Assembly (NCBI RefSeq): GCF_002386445.1
Contig: NZ_DGIR01000036.1
Span: 62,001 to 126,000, forward strand
Source: Pseudomonas sp. UBA4617
GTDB lineage: Bacteria > Pseudomonadota > Gammaproteobacteria > Pseudomonadales > Pseudomonadaceae
Direction of reading: 5' to 3'
DNA length: 64,000 nt
The stretch's first letter is position 1. Each line of letters opens with the position of its first letter. Positions 56,454 to 64,000 of the stretch are shown here, one piece after another. Position numbers and translations under genes: made by a program. The notes under the pieces are model-generated. The model did not search any database, was not told the origin of the DNA, and saw only the letters and a list, made by a program, of their open reading frames with translations.

Positions 56454-56566
56454 TTAGGCGCTCGTCGCTGTCGGGCAGGGCGCCATGGTAGCAGAACTGG
56501 GGTTTTCGGTAGCCAGTGCCGGCTCTTTCGCGGCGTGCCTGCGAAGCGGCCTGTGCAGGCAATCGG

Positions 56567-57199
56567 TCAGCCCGGGTTGCCCAACCCCTGCCAGTGCCGT
56601 GCGCCGACGAAGATGAAGCGCAACTGCTGGGTGATCTTTTCCTGCGGCGTCAGCGCCTGTGGATAACCCCGGTCCGGGCTGTCGATCAGTTCCGGCAGGG
56701 TGGCGAACACGGTCTTCACCACCAGGTCGGCCATCACCGCCAGCGCTGCGCCGTCCAGGTGCTGCCAGCGCTTCATCCGCGCAAGGTCGGTGGCCAGGTC
56801 GTCGCTGATGTCCTGGCGCAGGCGGGCAATGGCCTGGCGGACTGCCTGCGAACCGCCGTACTGCTCGCGGGCGAGGAACAGGAACTGTGCGCGGTGGGCG
56901 GCGACCACGTCGAGGAATATGCGCACCGAGGCATCGGTAATGCCGCCCAGCTCGAATTCGTTGTGGCGTACCAGGCGGATAGTCTGACGGAACGTGGCGT
57001 CGACTTCGGCCACCAGGGCCAGGCCCAAGGCGTCCATGTCGGAAAAATGCCGGTAGAAGCCGGTTGGGACGATACCCGCGGTCTTCGCCACTTCGCGCAG
57101 GCTGATACTGCCGAAACCACGGCCACTTTCCATGAGCTGGCAGGCGGCATCAAGCAGGGCCTGGCGGGTCTGTAGCTTCTGTTCGGCGCGCGGCAGCAT
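56567..57199 (-). CDS. TetR-family regulator, FabR/DesT-like
   Basis: 210 residues from the ATG at 57199 (MLPRAEQKLQTRQALL); a GTG 11 codons upstream is an alternative. The N-terminal helix-turn-helix is ISLREVAKTAGIVPTGFYRHFSDMDALG. The sequence throughout resembles FabR and P. aeruginosa DesT, which sense acyl-CoA and control unsaturated fatty-acid synthesis genes. No desaturase gene is adjacent in this window, so the target is probably elsewhere. Confidence 0.82.
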   Translation of the reverse strand: MLPRAEQKLQTRQALLDAACQLMESGRGFGSISLREVAKTAGIVPTGFYRHFSDMDALGLALVAEVDATFRQTIRLVRHNEFELGGITDASVRIFLDVVAAHRAQFLFLAREQYGGSQAVRQAIARLRQDISDDLATDLARMKRWQHLDGAALAVMADLVVKTVFATLPELIDSPDRGYPQALTPQEKITQQLRFIFVGARHWQGLGNPG

Positions 57200-57237
57200 G
57201 GTGCGAGCTTCTGTGACGGTGAGGCTGGGCACTCTAG

Positions 57238-57270
57238 TGAAAAAAACAAAGCCCGGTCAATGGACCGGGC
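57238..57270 (-). terminator. Terminator of the tandem-repeat gene
   Basis: GCCCGGTC (57251-57258) pairs with GACCGGGC (57263-57270); on the minus strand the hairpin is followed by a T-rich run (57238-57250). Confidence 0.8.
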
Positions 57271-57320
57271 CTGGAGGAGAGGAGGTGCTGCGACAGAGAT
57301 TGTTCTTTTCGGTCATAGGG

Positions 57321-57818
57321 TCAGCTCACTCGGCTGATTGCGACCAGGCGATCGGAACCACCTTCGGCGACGCGGCCTGCACGTTCGATCAGGCGATCAG
57401 AGCCACCTTCGGCGACGCGACCAGTGCGTTCGATCAGGCGATCGGAACCACCTTCGGCGACGCGACCAGTGCGTTCGATCAGGCGATCGGAACCACCTTC
57501 GGCGACGCGGCCAGTGCGTTCGATCAGGCGATCGGAACCACCTTCGGCGACGCGGCCGGTGCGCTCGATCAGGCGATCGGAACCACCTTCGGCGACGCGG
57601 CCAGTACGTTCGATCAGGCGATCGGAACCACCTTCGGCGACGCGGCCGGTGCGCTCGATCAGGCGATCGGAACCACCTTCGGCAACCGTCTTCAGCGGCT
57701 GGGCAATCTCGGCAGCGCTGGAGCGCGATTCGGCGGTCAGGTGTTGCTCGTCGGCTGGCAAGGCAAAAGCGTTGGCAGCCAGAATGGACAAGGTCAGGGT
57801 CAGCAGGTGGCGTTTCAT
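57321..57818 (-). CDS. Secreted protein of tandem 15-residue repeats
   Basis: 165 residues, with GAGAGGAG just upstream of the ATG. A signal peptide of about 19 residues ends at ANAFA. A short unique part (LPADEQHLTAESRSSAAEIAQ) is followed by eight units of VAEGGSDRLIERTGR; six are identical, the seventh has AGR and the last is cut short as VAEGGSDRLVAISRVS. The units are rich in charged residues and glycine, with no cysteine and no known domain. Its own terminator follows at 57238-57270. It is divergent from the AsmA-like gene. The function is unknown; the tandem structure makes copy-number change likely. Confidence 0.85.
   Translation of the reverse strand: MKRHLLTLTLSILAANAFALPADEQHLTAESRSSAAEIAQPLKTVAEGGSDRLIERTGRVAEGGSDRLIERTGRVAEGGSDRLIERTGRVAEGGSDRLIERTGRVAEGGSDRLIERTGRVAEGGSDRLIERTGRVAEGGSDRLIERAGRVAEGGSDRLVAISRVS
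57348..57682. repeat. 45-bp tandem repeat array
   Basis: Seven complete 45-bp units and a partial eighth start at 57348, 57393, 57438, 57483, 57528, 57573, 57618 and 57663 (GCGATCGGAACCACC on the plus strand). They differ at only a few positions, mostly synonymous. Because 45 is a multiple of three, every frame that is open in one unit stays open through the array, which creates several long spurious frames. Confidence 0.92.
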
Positions 57819-58158
57819 GATTTCGGTGCTCCTCTCGGGCGCTGGGAAGTGGGTACGGAGCCAATGCTACGCCGGGTAACGCCAGAGAGAAGTTCATACG
57901 GGTAATGGTAACAATCGACCGTATTGATAGAGACCATTAACGTCTCTAGCCTGCGCTTCCTGGCTTGAATGATGGCTTTTTGAGACTGCTGCCGGCCAGT
58001 TACACATACAGCCTGGCGCTATGAATTGCTGAACAAATGGGCAGGAAAAACTTCGCTATCATGGGCCCACCATAAAACCCCGCGGGTTTTCGTCAGTCCC
58101 AGATAGTGAATGCCCCGCTACGCCTGTTTCTGTGCCATCCCGCAAGGAGAATCACGCA
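57819..58158. other. Divergent promoter region
   Basis: About 340 bp between the repeat-protein gene (leftward) and the AsmA-like gene (rightward). It holds an inverted repeat TAATGGT (57903-57909)/ACCATTA (57933-57939) with CAAT/ATTG nested inside, a possible -10 (TATCAT, 58056-58061) for the rightward gene, and a hairpin AAAACCC CGC GGGTTTT at 58074-58090. Confidence 0.5.
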
Positions 58159-60225
58159 ATGACGCGTCCCGCCAGAATCCTCGTCTGGACCTTCACCAGC
58201 CTGCTGACCTTACTGGCGATCCTGGTGGTGATCATCGCCACCTTCGACTGGAACCGCGTCAAACCCCTGCTCAACGAGAAGGTTTCAGAAGCCCTGCAGC
58301 GGCCCTTCGCGATCAACGGCAATCTTGCCGTCGAGTGGCGCACCGAAGCGCAAGAGAGCGGCTGGCGTGCCTGGGTACCCTGGCCGCACTTCATTGCCGA
58401 GGACCTGAGCCTGGGCAACCCGGCGTGGCTCGACGAGCAGAGGATGGTCGGCCTGGAGCGCGTGACGTTCCGTCTGGCGCCGCTACCGCTGTTGTTCCGG
58501 CAGATCGAAATCCCGCGCATCGACCTGACCAGACCCACTGCCAGCCTGACCCGTCTGGCCGATGGCCGCGCCAACTGGACCTTCGACTTCGGCCCCAAGG
58601 ATGAGAACGCCGAGCCTTCGAAATGGCAGCTGGATATCGGCGCCATCGGTTTCGACCAAGGCAATGTCGGTTTCGACGACCAAACCCTGAAAACCAGCAT
58701 GAAGGTGCAGATCGACCCGCTGGGCAAGCCGATACCATTCAGTGACATCGTCGGCAAGGCCAGGGCCGACAAGGCTGGTGCCGCGCAGGATTACGCCTTC
58801 GGCCTCAAGGTACAGGGCCGCTACAAAGGCCAGCCGGTGGCCGGTTCGGGCAAGATCGGCGGCCTGCTGGCCCTGCAGGATGCCAGCCAGCCGTTCCCGC
58901 TGCAGGCCGATGTGCGTATCGCCGACACCCATGTGGTACTCGCCGGTACCCTGACCGACCCGCGCAACCTGGGTGCCCTCGACCTGCGCCTGCGCCTGTC
59001 CGGGGCCAGCCTGGGCAACCTCTACCCGTTGACCGGTGTGACCCTGCCGGACACCCCGGCCTACGCCACCGATGGCCACCTCAGCGCCAATTTGCACGCA
59101 GCGCAAGGGGCGACTTTCAACTATCAGGGCTTCAACGGCCAGATTGGTGACAGCGACATCCATGGTGACCTGGCCTTTGTTGCCAGCCAGCCACGGCCGA
59201 GGCTGTCGGGCAAACTGGTCTCCAACCAGTTGCTGTTCAAGGACCTGGCGCCACTGATTGGCGCCGACTCCAATGCCGAGCAGAAGGCGCGTGGCGGCGC
59301 CAGCAAGCAGCCGCAGGGCAAGGTACTGCCGGTGGAGGAGTTCCGCACCGAGCGCTGGCGTGCCATGGATGCCGACGTTTCCTTCGCCGGCAAGCGCATC
59401 GTGCACAGCGCGCAATTGCCCTTCAACGACCTGTCGGCGCACGTGATCCTGGAAGATGGCCTTCTGCGCCTGGAGCCCTTGCGGTTTGGCGTGGCGGGCG
59501 GCAACCTGGCATCGCAGATCCGCCTGGATGGCCGCAATGTGCCGTTGCAGGGGCGTGCCCGGCTGACCGCGCGGGGCTTCAAGCTCAAGCAGCTGTTTCC
59601 CGGCTTCGCGCCGATGCAGACCAGCTTTGGCGAGTTGAACGGCGATGCCGACATCACTGGCCGGGGCAACTCGGTAGCCGCATTGCTTGGTACGGCCAAT
59701 GGCGACCTGCGCATGCTGGTCAACGATGGTGCCATCAGCCGTAGCCTGATGGAGATTGCCGGGTTGAACGTGGGCAACTACGTGGTTGGCAAGCTGTTCG
59801 GCGATGAAGACGTGAAGATCAATTGCGCAGCGGCCGATGTGGGTATCAAGGATGGGTTGGCGACCACGCGCCTGTTCATCTTCGACACCGAGAACGCGAT
59901 CATCTACATCAACGGGACGGCCAATTTCGCCAATGAGCAGCTGGACCTGAAGATCACCCCGGAATCGAAAGGGCTACGGCTGTTCTCGCTGCGCTCGCCG
60001 TTGTACGTGCGCGGGCCGTTCGCCAAGCCGAGTGCCGGTGTGCAGGCAGTGCCGCTGGCATTGCGCGGGGCGGGAATGGTGGCGCTGGGGGTGGTGGCCG
60101 GGCCGGCGGCGGGCTTGCTGGCGCTGATTGCCCCCAGCAGTGGGGATGATCCGAACCAGTGCACACCGTTGTTGCAGCAGATGAAGGCGGGCAAGGCGCC
60201 ATCTGCGGTGAAAGGCAGGCAATGA
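58159..60225 (+). CDS. AsmA family protein
   Basis: 688 residues from the ATG at 58159 (AAGGAG 10 bp upstream). An N-terminal signal anchor (ILVWTFTSLLTLLAILVVIIATFDW) is followed by the AsmA start NRVKPLLNEKVSEALQRPFAINGNL and long beta-rich repeats. The C-terminal region has GDADITGRGNSVAALLGTANGDLRMLVNDGAISRSLMEIAGL, which is the conserved AsmA_2 block, and PLYVRGPFAKPSAG. AsmA-like proteins bridge the periplasm and help lipid transport to the outer membrane. It resembles E. coli YhjG more than AsmA itself. Confidence 0.88.
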   Translation: MTRPARILVWTFTSLLTLLAILVVIIATFDWNRVKPLLNEKVSEALQRPFAINGNLAVEWRTEAQESGWRAWVPWPHFIAEDLSLGNPAWLDEQRMVGLERVTFRLAPLPLLFRQIEIPRIDLTRPTASLTRLADGRANWTFDFGPKDENAEPSKWQLDIGAIGFDQGNVGFDDQTLKTSMKVQIDPLGKPIPFSDIVGKARADKAGAAQDYAFGLKVQGRYKGQPVAGSGKIGGLLALQDASQPFPLQADVRIADTHVVLAGTLTDPRNLGALDLRLRLSGASLGNLYPLTGVTLPDTPAYATDGHLSANLHAAQGATFNYQGFNGQIGDSDIHGDLAFVASQPRPRLSGKLVSNQLLFKDLAPLIGADSNAEQKARGGASKQPQGKVLPVEEFRTERWRAMDADVSFAGKRIVHSAQLPFNDLSAHVILEDGLLRLEPLRFGVAGGNLASQIRLDGRNVPLQGRARLTARGFKLKQLFPGFAPMQTSFGELNGDADITGRGNSVAALLGTANGDLRMLVNDGAISRSLMEIAGLNVGNYVVGKLFGDEDVKINCAAADVGIKDGLATTRLFIFDTENAIIYINGTANFANEQLDLKITPESKGLRLFSLRSPLYVRGPFAKPSAGVQAVPLALRGAGMVALGVVAGPAAGLLALIAPSSGDDPNQCTPLLQQMKAGKAPSAVKGRQ

Positions 60226-60339
60226 GCGGGCCGTGCTGCGGCCCATCGCCGGCAAGCCGGCTGCCACAGGTACCGCGCCGGATTCGACTTGACGCGGCAC
60301 CTGCAGGGAGGGCGCTGGGCTGCCAGGCAGCCCTTGAAA

Positions 60340-60870
60340 TTACAGCCCTTGCAGCAGATCGGACATGTCGTCCGCGTGTTCTTCTTCCTGGGCCAGGATA
60401 TCCTCGAAGATTCGCCGCGTGGTCGGGTCCTTGTCGCCAATGTACTGGATGATCTCGCGGTAGCTGTCGATGGCGATGCGCTCCGCCACCAGGTCCTCCA
60501 GCACCATCTCCTTCAACGTGGCACCTGCCACGTACTGGGCATGTGAGTTCTTGCTGAGGTTGTCCGGGTTGAAGTCCGGTTCGCCGCCCAGCTGCACAAT
60601 ACGTTCGGCGAGCCTGTCGGCGTGTTCGGCTTCCTGGTTGGCGTGCTCCAGAAATTCCTCGGCCGCGATGCTGGCCTTCACACCGGAAGCCATGAAGTAG
60701 TGGCGTTTGTAGCGCAGGGTGCACACCAGCTCGGTCGCCAGGGCTTCGTTGAGCAGGCGGATAATGCGCTCACGGTCGGCGTGGTAGCCCTCGGTCACGG
60801 CGCCGTTCTCGACGTGCTGGCGGGCACGCTGGCGCAGGGTTTGCACATCGGTCAGTTCATTCGCAGTCAT
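60340..60870 (-). CDS. Bacterioferritin-like protein
   Basis: 176 residues from the ATG at 60870 (GGAGATGAAC upstream); in-frame ATGs 10 and 17 codons earlier are possible. It is a four-helix ferritin-like protein with metal-binding Glu/His sites in LNEALATELVCTLRYKRHYF, FLEHANQEAEHADRLAERI and EDILAQEEEHADDMSDLL. The helix following LVAERIAIDSYREIIQYIGDKDPTTRR also fits bacterioferritin. There is no clear heme-binding methionine at the usual place. It stores iron or protects against peroxide. It lies just downstream of osmE on the same strand. Confidence 0.85.
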   Translation of the reverse strand: MTANELTDVQTLRQRARQHVENGAVTEGYHADRERIIRLLNEALATELVCTLRYKRHYFMASGVKASIAAEEFLEHANQEAEHADRLAERIVQLGGEPDFNPDNLSKNSHAQYVAGATLKEMVLEDLVAERIAIDSYREIIQYIGDKDPTTRRIFEDILAQEEEHADDMSDLLQGL

Positions 60871-60917
60871 GTTCATCTCCGAAAGCATCAAGGTGGTCAT
60901 GGCGTGTCCTGTGGGGG

Positions 60918-61259
60918 TCATGCGCCGTGGACGGCGTCGCTGTCTTCCTGGCGTTGCTTGCAGGTCTTGAAGCCTTTGGCATCGACATGGCCGGTGGCGT
61001 CGAAGCGCACGTAGTAGGGCTGCTGGTGGCCGTCGCGGTTGAGGATGTAGTCATTGCAGGTGCCGCCGTGCGGCAGGTCAGTCACGTTGGACGGGCTACC
61101 GCCAATGGCGATGACCTTCTGCATGGTCATGCCGTTTTCCACCTGCTTGACCAGCGGTTCGTCGCGATAGGTGACATAGTCCACAGGGTTTTCCGGGCGG
61201 CTGCCACAGGCGGCGAGGGTGGCGCTGGCCAGAAGAATTGCCAAGGTCTGCTTGTACAT
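60918..61259 (-). CDS. osmE: Osmotically inducible lipoprotein OsmE
   Basis: 113 residues from the ATG at 61259 (AAGGAG 8 bp upstream); the frame is open upstream without family resemblance. A lipoprotein signal with lipobox LAAC (Cys19) is followed by a SmpA/OmlA-like fold: VKQVENGMTMQKVIAIGGSPSNVTDLPHGGTCNDYILNRDGHQQPYYVRFDATGHV. OsmE is a stress-induced outer-membrane lipoprotein. It is divergent from the lipase gene and upstream of the bacterioferritin-like gene, fitting a stationary-phase/stress pair. Confidence 0.92.
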   Translation of the reverse strand: MYKQTLAILLASATLAACGSRPENPVDYVTYRDEPLVKQVENGMTMQKVIAIGGSPSNVTDLPHGGTCNDYILNRDGHQQPYYVRFDATGHVDAKGFKTCKQRQEDSDAVHGA

Positions 61260-61380
61260 GGTCCCGCTCCTTGCAAAGGGTATGTTGGGTTTGGAACCGC
61301 AGCGGGCGCCCAGAGTTCGATTGCGCTGCTGATCACGGCCGCTGTAGTGTTGGCCGGTCGTCCAAGGAAAGGGGCTGGTC

Positions 61381-62271
61381 ATGCCACAGCAATTGACCAC
61401 GCGATACCCGTTGGTGCTGGTACCGGGCATGCTGGGGTTCGTACGAGTGGTGCTCTACCCCTACTGGTTCGGCATTTTGGCGGCACTGCGCAAGGGCGGG
61501 GCGCAGGTGTTCCCGGTGCAGGTCTCGCCGCTGCATTGCAGCGAGGTGCGCGGCGAGCAGCTGCTGGCGATCATCGAAGACATCTGCCAGCGCCACAATG
61601 CCGAAAAGGTCAACCTGATCGGCCACAGCCAAGGTGCCCTGGACGCACGCTACGCTGCCGCCAGGCGGCCCGAGCGGGTGGCGTCGGTCACCTCGGTGGC
61701 GGGGCCCAACCATGGCTCGGAGCTGGCTGACTGGTTGCAGCGCATGGCGCCGGGCGAATCGCCCCAGGGGCGCCTGCTCAAGGCCTTGCTGCATGGTATC
61801 GCCGTGCTGCTGGTATGGCTGGAAACCGGCTGGCGCCGCGACCCGCTGCCGGTGGATGTGCACGCCTCGCACCAGGCGCTGACCAGCAGCGGGGTGGCGC
61901 GTTTCAACCAGGCTTATCCACAGGGGCTGCCAGAAACCTGGGGCGGGGAAGGGGCCTATCAGGTCGATGGCGTGCGCTATTACTCCTGGTCCGGCACTTT
62001 GCAGCCTGGCCTGACCGACCGGGGACGCAACCGTTTCGATGGCAGCAATTACTTCTGCCGCCTGTTCGCGCGCAGTTTCGTCAAGGAAAAGGGCCAGAGC
62101 GATGGCATGGTCGGACGCTTCAGCTCGCACTTAGGTCAGGTGATCGGCGACGATTACCCGCTCGACCATCTGGATATCGTCAACCAGTCCCTGGGAGCCA
62201 TCGGCAAGGGTGCCGAGCCGGTGCGGCTATTCATCGAGCATGCCGCCAGGCTCAAGGCGGCCGGGCTCTAG
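61381..62271 (+). CDS. Triacylglycerol lipase (family I-like)
   Basis: 296 residues without a signal peptide. It is an alpha/beta hydrolase with the oxyanion stretch LVLVPGMLGF, nucleophile Ser83 in GHSQGALDARYAA, and later QSDGMVGRFSSHLGQV (Asp) and YPLDHLDIVNQ (His), as in the Pseudomonas family I lipases. The LDARY segment after the nucleophile is typical. The usual foldase (lif) gene is not next to it. Because it lacks a leader, it is probably cytoplasmic or exported by another path. Confidence 0.87.
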   Translation: MPQQLTTRYPLVLVPGMLGFVRVVLYPYWFGILAALRKGGAQVFPVQVSPLHCSEVRGEQLLAIIEDICQRHNAEKVNLIGHSQGALDARYAAARRPERVASVTSVAGPNHGSELADWLQRMAPGESPQGRLLKALLHGIAVLLVWLETGWRRDPLPVDVHASHQALTSSGVARFNQAYPQGLPETWGGEGAYQVDGVRYYSWSGTLQPGLTDRGRNRFDGSNYFCRLFARSFVKEKGQSDGMVGRFSSHLGQVIGDDYPLDHLDIVNQSLGAIGKGAEPVRLFIEHAARLKAAGL

Positions 62272-62482
62272 CGGTGAATCGGCGTGGGCCAGCGCGCGGC
62301 CAGCACACGCCGGCCAGGGTCAGCAAAGCACCGCACAGGTGATAGCGGGCCAGTGCAGGTGATCGGCTTCGACCTGGGCTACAGCAGCGCGTCGGCGTTC
62401 ATCGCCATGTTCCAGCGCCAGGCCGGCTGTACGCCCGGGCAATAGCGTCGGCAGAGGCGAACAAAGCGTTGAGAATTGTTGG

Positions 62483-62489
62483 CTACACT
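62483..62489 (+). promoter_or_regulatory. Possible sigma-S-like -10 element
   Basis: CTACACT, 46 bp before the PsiF-repeat gene, resembles the sigma-S -10 CTATACT. No good -35 is present, as is common for sigma-S promoters. Confidence 0.3.
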
Positions 62490-62535
62490 CAGCTCGACCC
62501 CCGCGCATCGGGCGCGGAGCCAAGGAGACCACTCC

Positions 62536-62823
62536 ATGAAAGTGCTGCAAATCCCTTTACTGGTATTGGTGGCGTTGTTCAGCGCCCAAGGCTTGGCTGC
62601 CACTACCGCGCAGCAGGAAAAAATGAAAACCTGCAACGCCGACGCCACCGCCAAGGCCCTGAAGGGCGATGAGCGCAAAGCTTTCATGAGCACTTGCCTG
62701 AAAAAGGAGGTGCCACAAACCCAGCAGGAGAAGATGAAGACCTGCAACGCCGACGCCACCAGCAAAGCTCTCAAGGGGGATGAGCGCAAGGCGTTCATGA
62801 GCGACTGCCTGAAGAAGAAATGA
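62536..62823 (+). CDS. PsiF-repeat protein
   Basis: 95 residues from the ATG at 62536 (AAGGAG upstream). A signal peptide ending QGLA is followed by two nearly identical 35-residue units, QQEKMKTCNADATAKALKGD... and again, each with two cysteines spaced as in PsiF (phosphate-starvation-inducible protein). It is small, basic and periplasmic. The family's function is unknown. A gap of 70 bp leads to the AI-2E family gene. Confidence 0.88.
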   Translation: MKVLQIPLLVLVALFSAQGLAATTAQQEKMKTCNADATAKALKGDERKAFMSTCLKKEVPQTQQEKMKTCNADATSKALKGDERKAFMSDCLKKK

Positions 62824-62893
62824 CCTGTGCCTATGCCTGCAAGCGTAACGCTGGCAGACTGCGGGTCTTTCCGTTGTCTGCCGTTGAGGCTGT

Positions 62894-63901
62894 ATGACCT
62901 TCACCCCCCGCCAGGTCACCCTGGCCAGCTGGATCATCGTATTTGCCGGCCTGTTGCTGGCGTTGCCCCTGAAGTTGCTGCCAAGCCTGCTGGCCGGCCT
63001 GCTGGTGTTCGAGCTGGTCAACATGCTTACCCCGCGGCTGCAGCCACTGATTGCCGGCCAACGCGCCCGCTGGCTGGCCGTGGCACTGCTTGGCACACTG
63101 GTGGTCATCACCCTGGCCTTGCTGATCGCCGGTGCCTTCAGTTTCCTGCTGCATGAAGCGGAAAACCCCGGCGCCTCGCTGGACAAGTTCATGGCCCTGG
63201 TGGAGCGTGCCCGCGGGCAGTTGCCACCTTTCATCGAAGGCTACCTTCCTGCCAGTGCGGCAGAGTTCAAGGTGGCTATCGGTGACTGGATCAAGAGCCA
63301 CCTGAGCGACCTGCAGCTGGTCGGCAAGGGCATGGCGCACATGTTCGTCACCTTGCTGATAGGCATGATCCTCGGCGCCATCGTCGCTTTGCAGCGGATC
63401 CCCGACATTTCCCGACGCAAACCCCTGGCGGCGGCTCTGTTCGAGCGCCTGAGCCTGCTGGTGCAGGCGTTTCGCAACATCGTCTTCGCGCAGATCAAGA
63501 TCTCGCTGCTCAACACCACCTTCACCGGCATCTTCCTGGCGGTGGTACTGCCAATGTTCGACGTGCACCTGCCGCTGACCAAGACGCTGATTGTGCTGAC
63601 CTTCCTGCTCGGCCTGCTGCCGGTGATCGGTAACCTGATGTCGAATACCCTGATCACCATCGTTGGCCTGTCGCTGTCGATCTGGGTGGCGGCGGCGGCG
63701 CTGGGTTACCTGATCGTCATCCACAAGATCGAGTACTTTCTCAACGCGCGGATCGTTGGCGGGCAGATCAGCGCCAAGTCATGGGAGCTGCTGCTGGCGA
63801 TGCTGGTGTTCGAGGCGGCGTTCGGCTTGCCGGGGGTGGTGGCGGGGCCGGTCTACTATGCCTACCTCAAGAGCGAGTTGAAACGGGCGGAGCTGGTCTG
63901 A
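62894..63901 (+). CDS. AI-2E family transporter (PerM-like)
   Basis: 335 residues with about eight membrane helices and a large periplasmic-side loop (about 75-150). NIVFAQIKISLLNTTFTGIFLAVVLPMF, LGLLPVIGNLMSNTLITIVGLSLS and AKSWELLLAMLVFEAAFGLPGVVAGP are typical of the AI-2E/TqsA/PerM permeases. Substrates in this family are diverse. The start ATGACCTTC has only a weak ribosome binding site. A hairpin follows immediately. Confidence 0.88.
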   Translation: MTFTPRQVTLASWIIVFAGLLLALPLKLLPSLLAGLLVFELVNMLTPRLQPLIAGQRARWLAVALLGTLVVITLALLIAGAFSFLLHEAENPGASLDKFMALVERARGQLPPFIEGYLPASAAEFKVAIGDWIKSHLSDLQLVGKGMAHMFVTLLIGMILGAIVALQRIPDISRRKPLAAALFERLSLLVQAFRNIVFAQIKISLLNTTFTGIFLAVVLPMFDVHLPLTKTLIVLTFLLGLLPVIGNLMSNTLITIVGLSLSIWVAAAALGYLIVIHKIEYFLNARIVGGQISAKSWELLLAMLVFEAAFGLPGVVAGPVYYAYLKSELKRAELV

Positions 63902-63908
63902 GACTGCC

Positions 63909-63927
63909 GGGGCCGCTTTGCGGCCCC
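63909..63927. terminator. Bidirectional hairpin between convergent genes
   Basis: GGGGCCGC pairs perfectly with GCGGCCCC around TTT, followed by AAAA; it lies between the AI-2E family gene and the leftward gene entering from the right edge. Confidence 0.7.
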
Positions 63928-63935
63928 AAAAGGGA

Positions 63936-64000
63936 TCAGGCAACGCCGTAACGTTTGCGCGCCTCGATGGCCAGCCCGCTGCCAATGCTGCCAAAGATAT
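63936..64000 (-). CDS. 3' end of an unidentified gene (partial)
   Basis: The last 20 codons and stop of a leftward gene; the fragment reads IFGSIGSGLAIEARKRYGVA and stops with TGA (63936-63938). It is too short to identify. Confidence 0.55.
   Translation of the reverse strand, partial: IFGSIGSGLAIEARKRYGVA

Noticed and set aside
57348..57682. Regularly spaced repeats that could suggest a CRISPR array
   Set aside because: The units abut without unique spacers and are in frame with a signal-peptide-bearing gene.
57132..57905. Long rightward frames across the repeat array
   Set aside because: They exist only because 45 bp is a multiple of three; the leftward frame has the ribosome binding site, signal peptide and terminator.

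Overview
The window is a GC-rich chromosomal segment of a fluorescent pseudomonad, most likely of the Pseudomonas putida group. The support is the gene order (parC, serB, psd, rhdA, motAB, rsgA/orn, queG, nnrD-tsaE-amiB-mutL-miaA-hfq-hflX-hflK-hflC, hisZ-purA, rnr-rlmB-rpsF-rpsR-rplI-dnaB, azu, pncB-nadE, the liv/bra operon) and REP-type hairpins of the P. putida kind. The species call is from remembered synteny, not a database search. Most of the window is core genome. No insertion sequence, integrase, CRISPR array or rRNA gene was seen.

Layout. 1-9.5 kb: the end of parC, an orphan PqiC-like lipoprotein, a membrane protein of the AhpA/YtjB type with a cyclase-like C-terminal domain, serB, psd, a rhodanese, an HDOD protein, and the stator genes motA-motB behind a probable FliA promoter. 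9.5-25.5 kb: ribosome maturation (rsgA), oligoribonuclease (orn), a UPF0126 membrane protein, queG, and the long operon nnrD-tsaE-amiB-mutL-miaA-hfq-hflX-hflK-hflC, then hisZ and purA. 25.7-30.4 kb: a chemoreceptor and a ferric-iron ABC permease/binding-protein pair without its ATPase. 30.6-30.85 kb: two tRNA-Leu(CAG) genes. 31-40.7 kb: rnr-rlmB, then rpsF-rpsR-DUF2232-rplI with a good promoter and a possible S6:S18 leader, dnaB and a YgiQ-type radical SAM protein.

40.7-45.3 kb is the accessory part: one 1400-residue protein with a central hydrophobic region and a C-terminal deaminase-like motif (DSE plus CPSC), i.e. a probable polymorphic toxin, preceded by short or decayed reading frames and an AT-rich palindromic stretch. 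45.3-48 kb: azurin behind an ANR-type box, then pncB-nadE for NAD salvage. 48.4-53.6 kb: the branched-chain amino-acid transporter livKHMGF behind a near-perfect sigma-54 promoter. 53.6-54.2 kb is a gene-free region with a cluster of DnaA-box-like sequences. 54.2-64 kb: a short-chain dehydrogenase, an AGE-family isomerase, a FabR/DesT-like regulator, a secreted protein made of eight near-identical 15-residue repeats, an AsmA-like protein, a bacterioferritin-like protein, osmE, a lipase, a PsiF-repeat protein, an AI-2E-family permease and the 3' end of an unidentified gene.

The points most worth following up are the deaminase-tipped giant protein with no obvious immunity gene, the 45-bp tandem-repeat gene, the DnaA-box cluster, the sigma-54 promoter of the liv operon, and the two tRNA-Leu copies that differ by a compensatory base-pair change.
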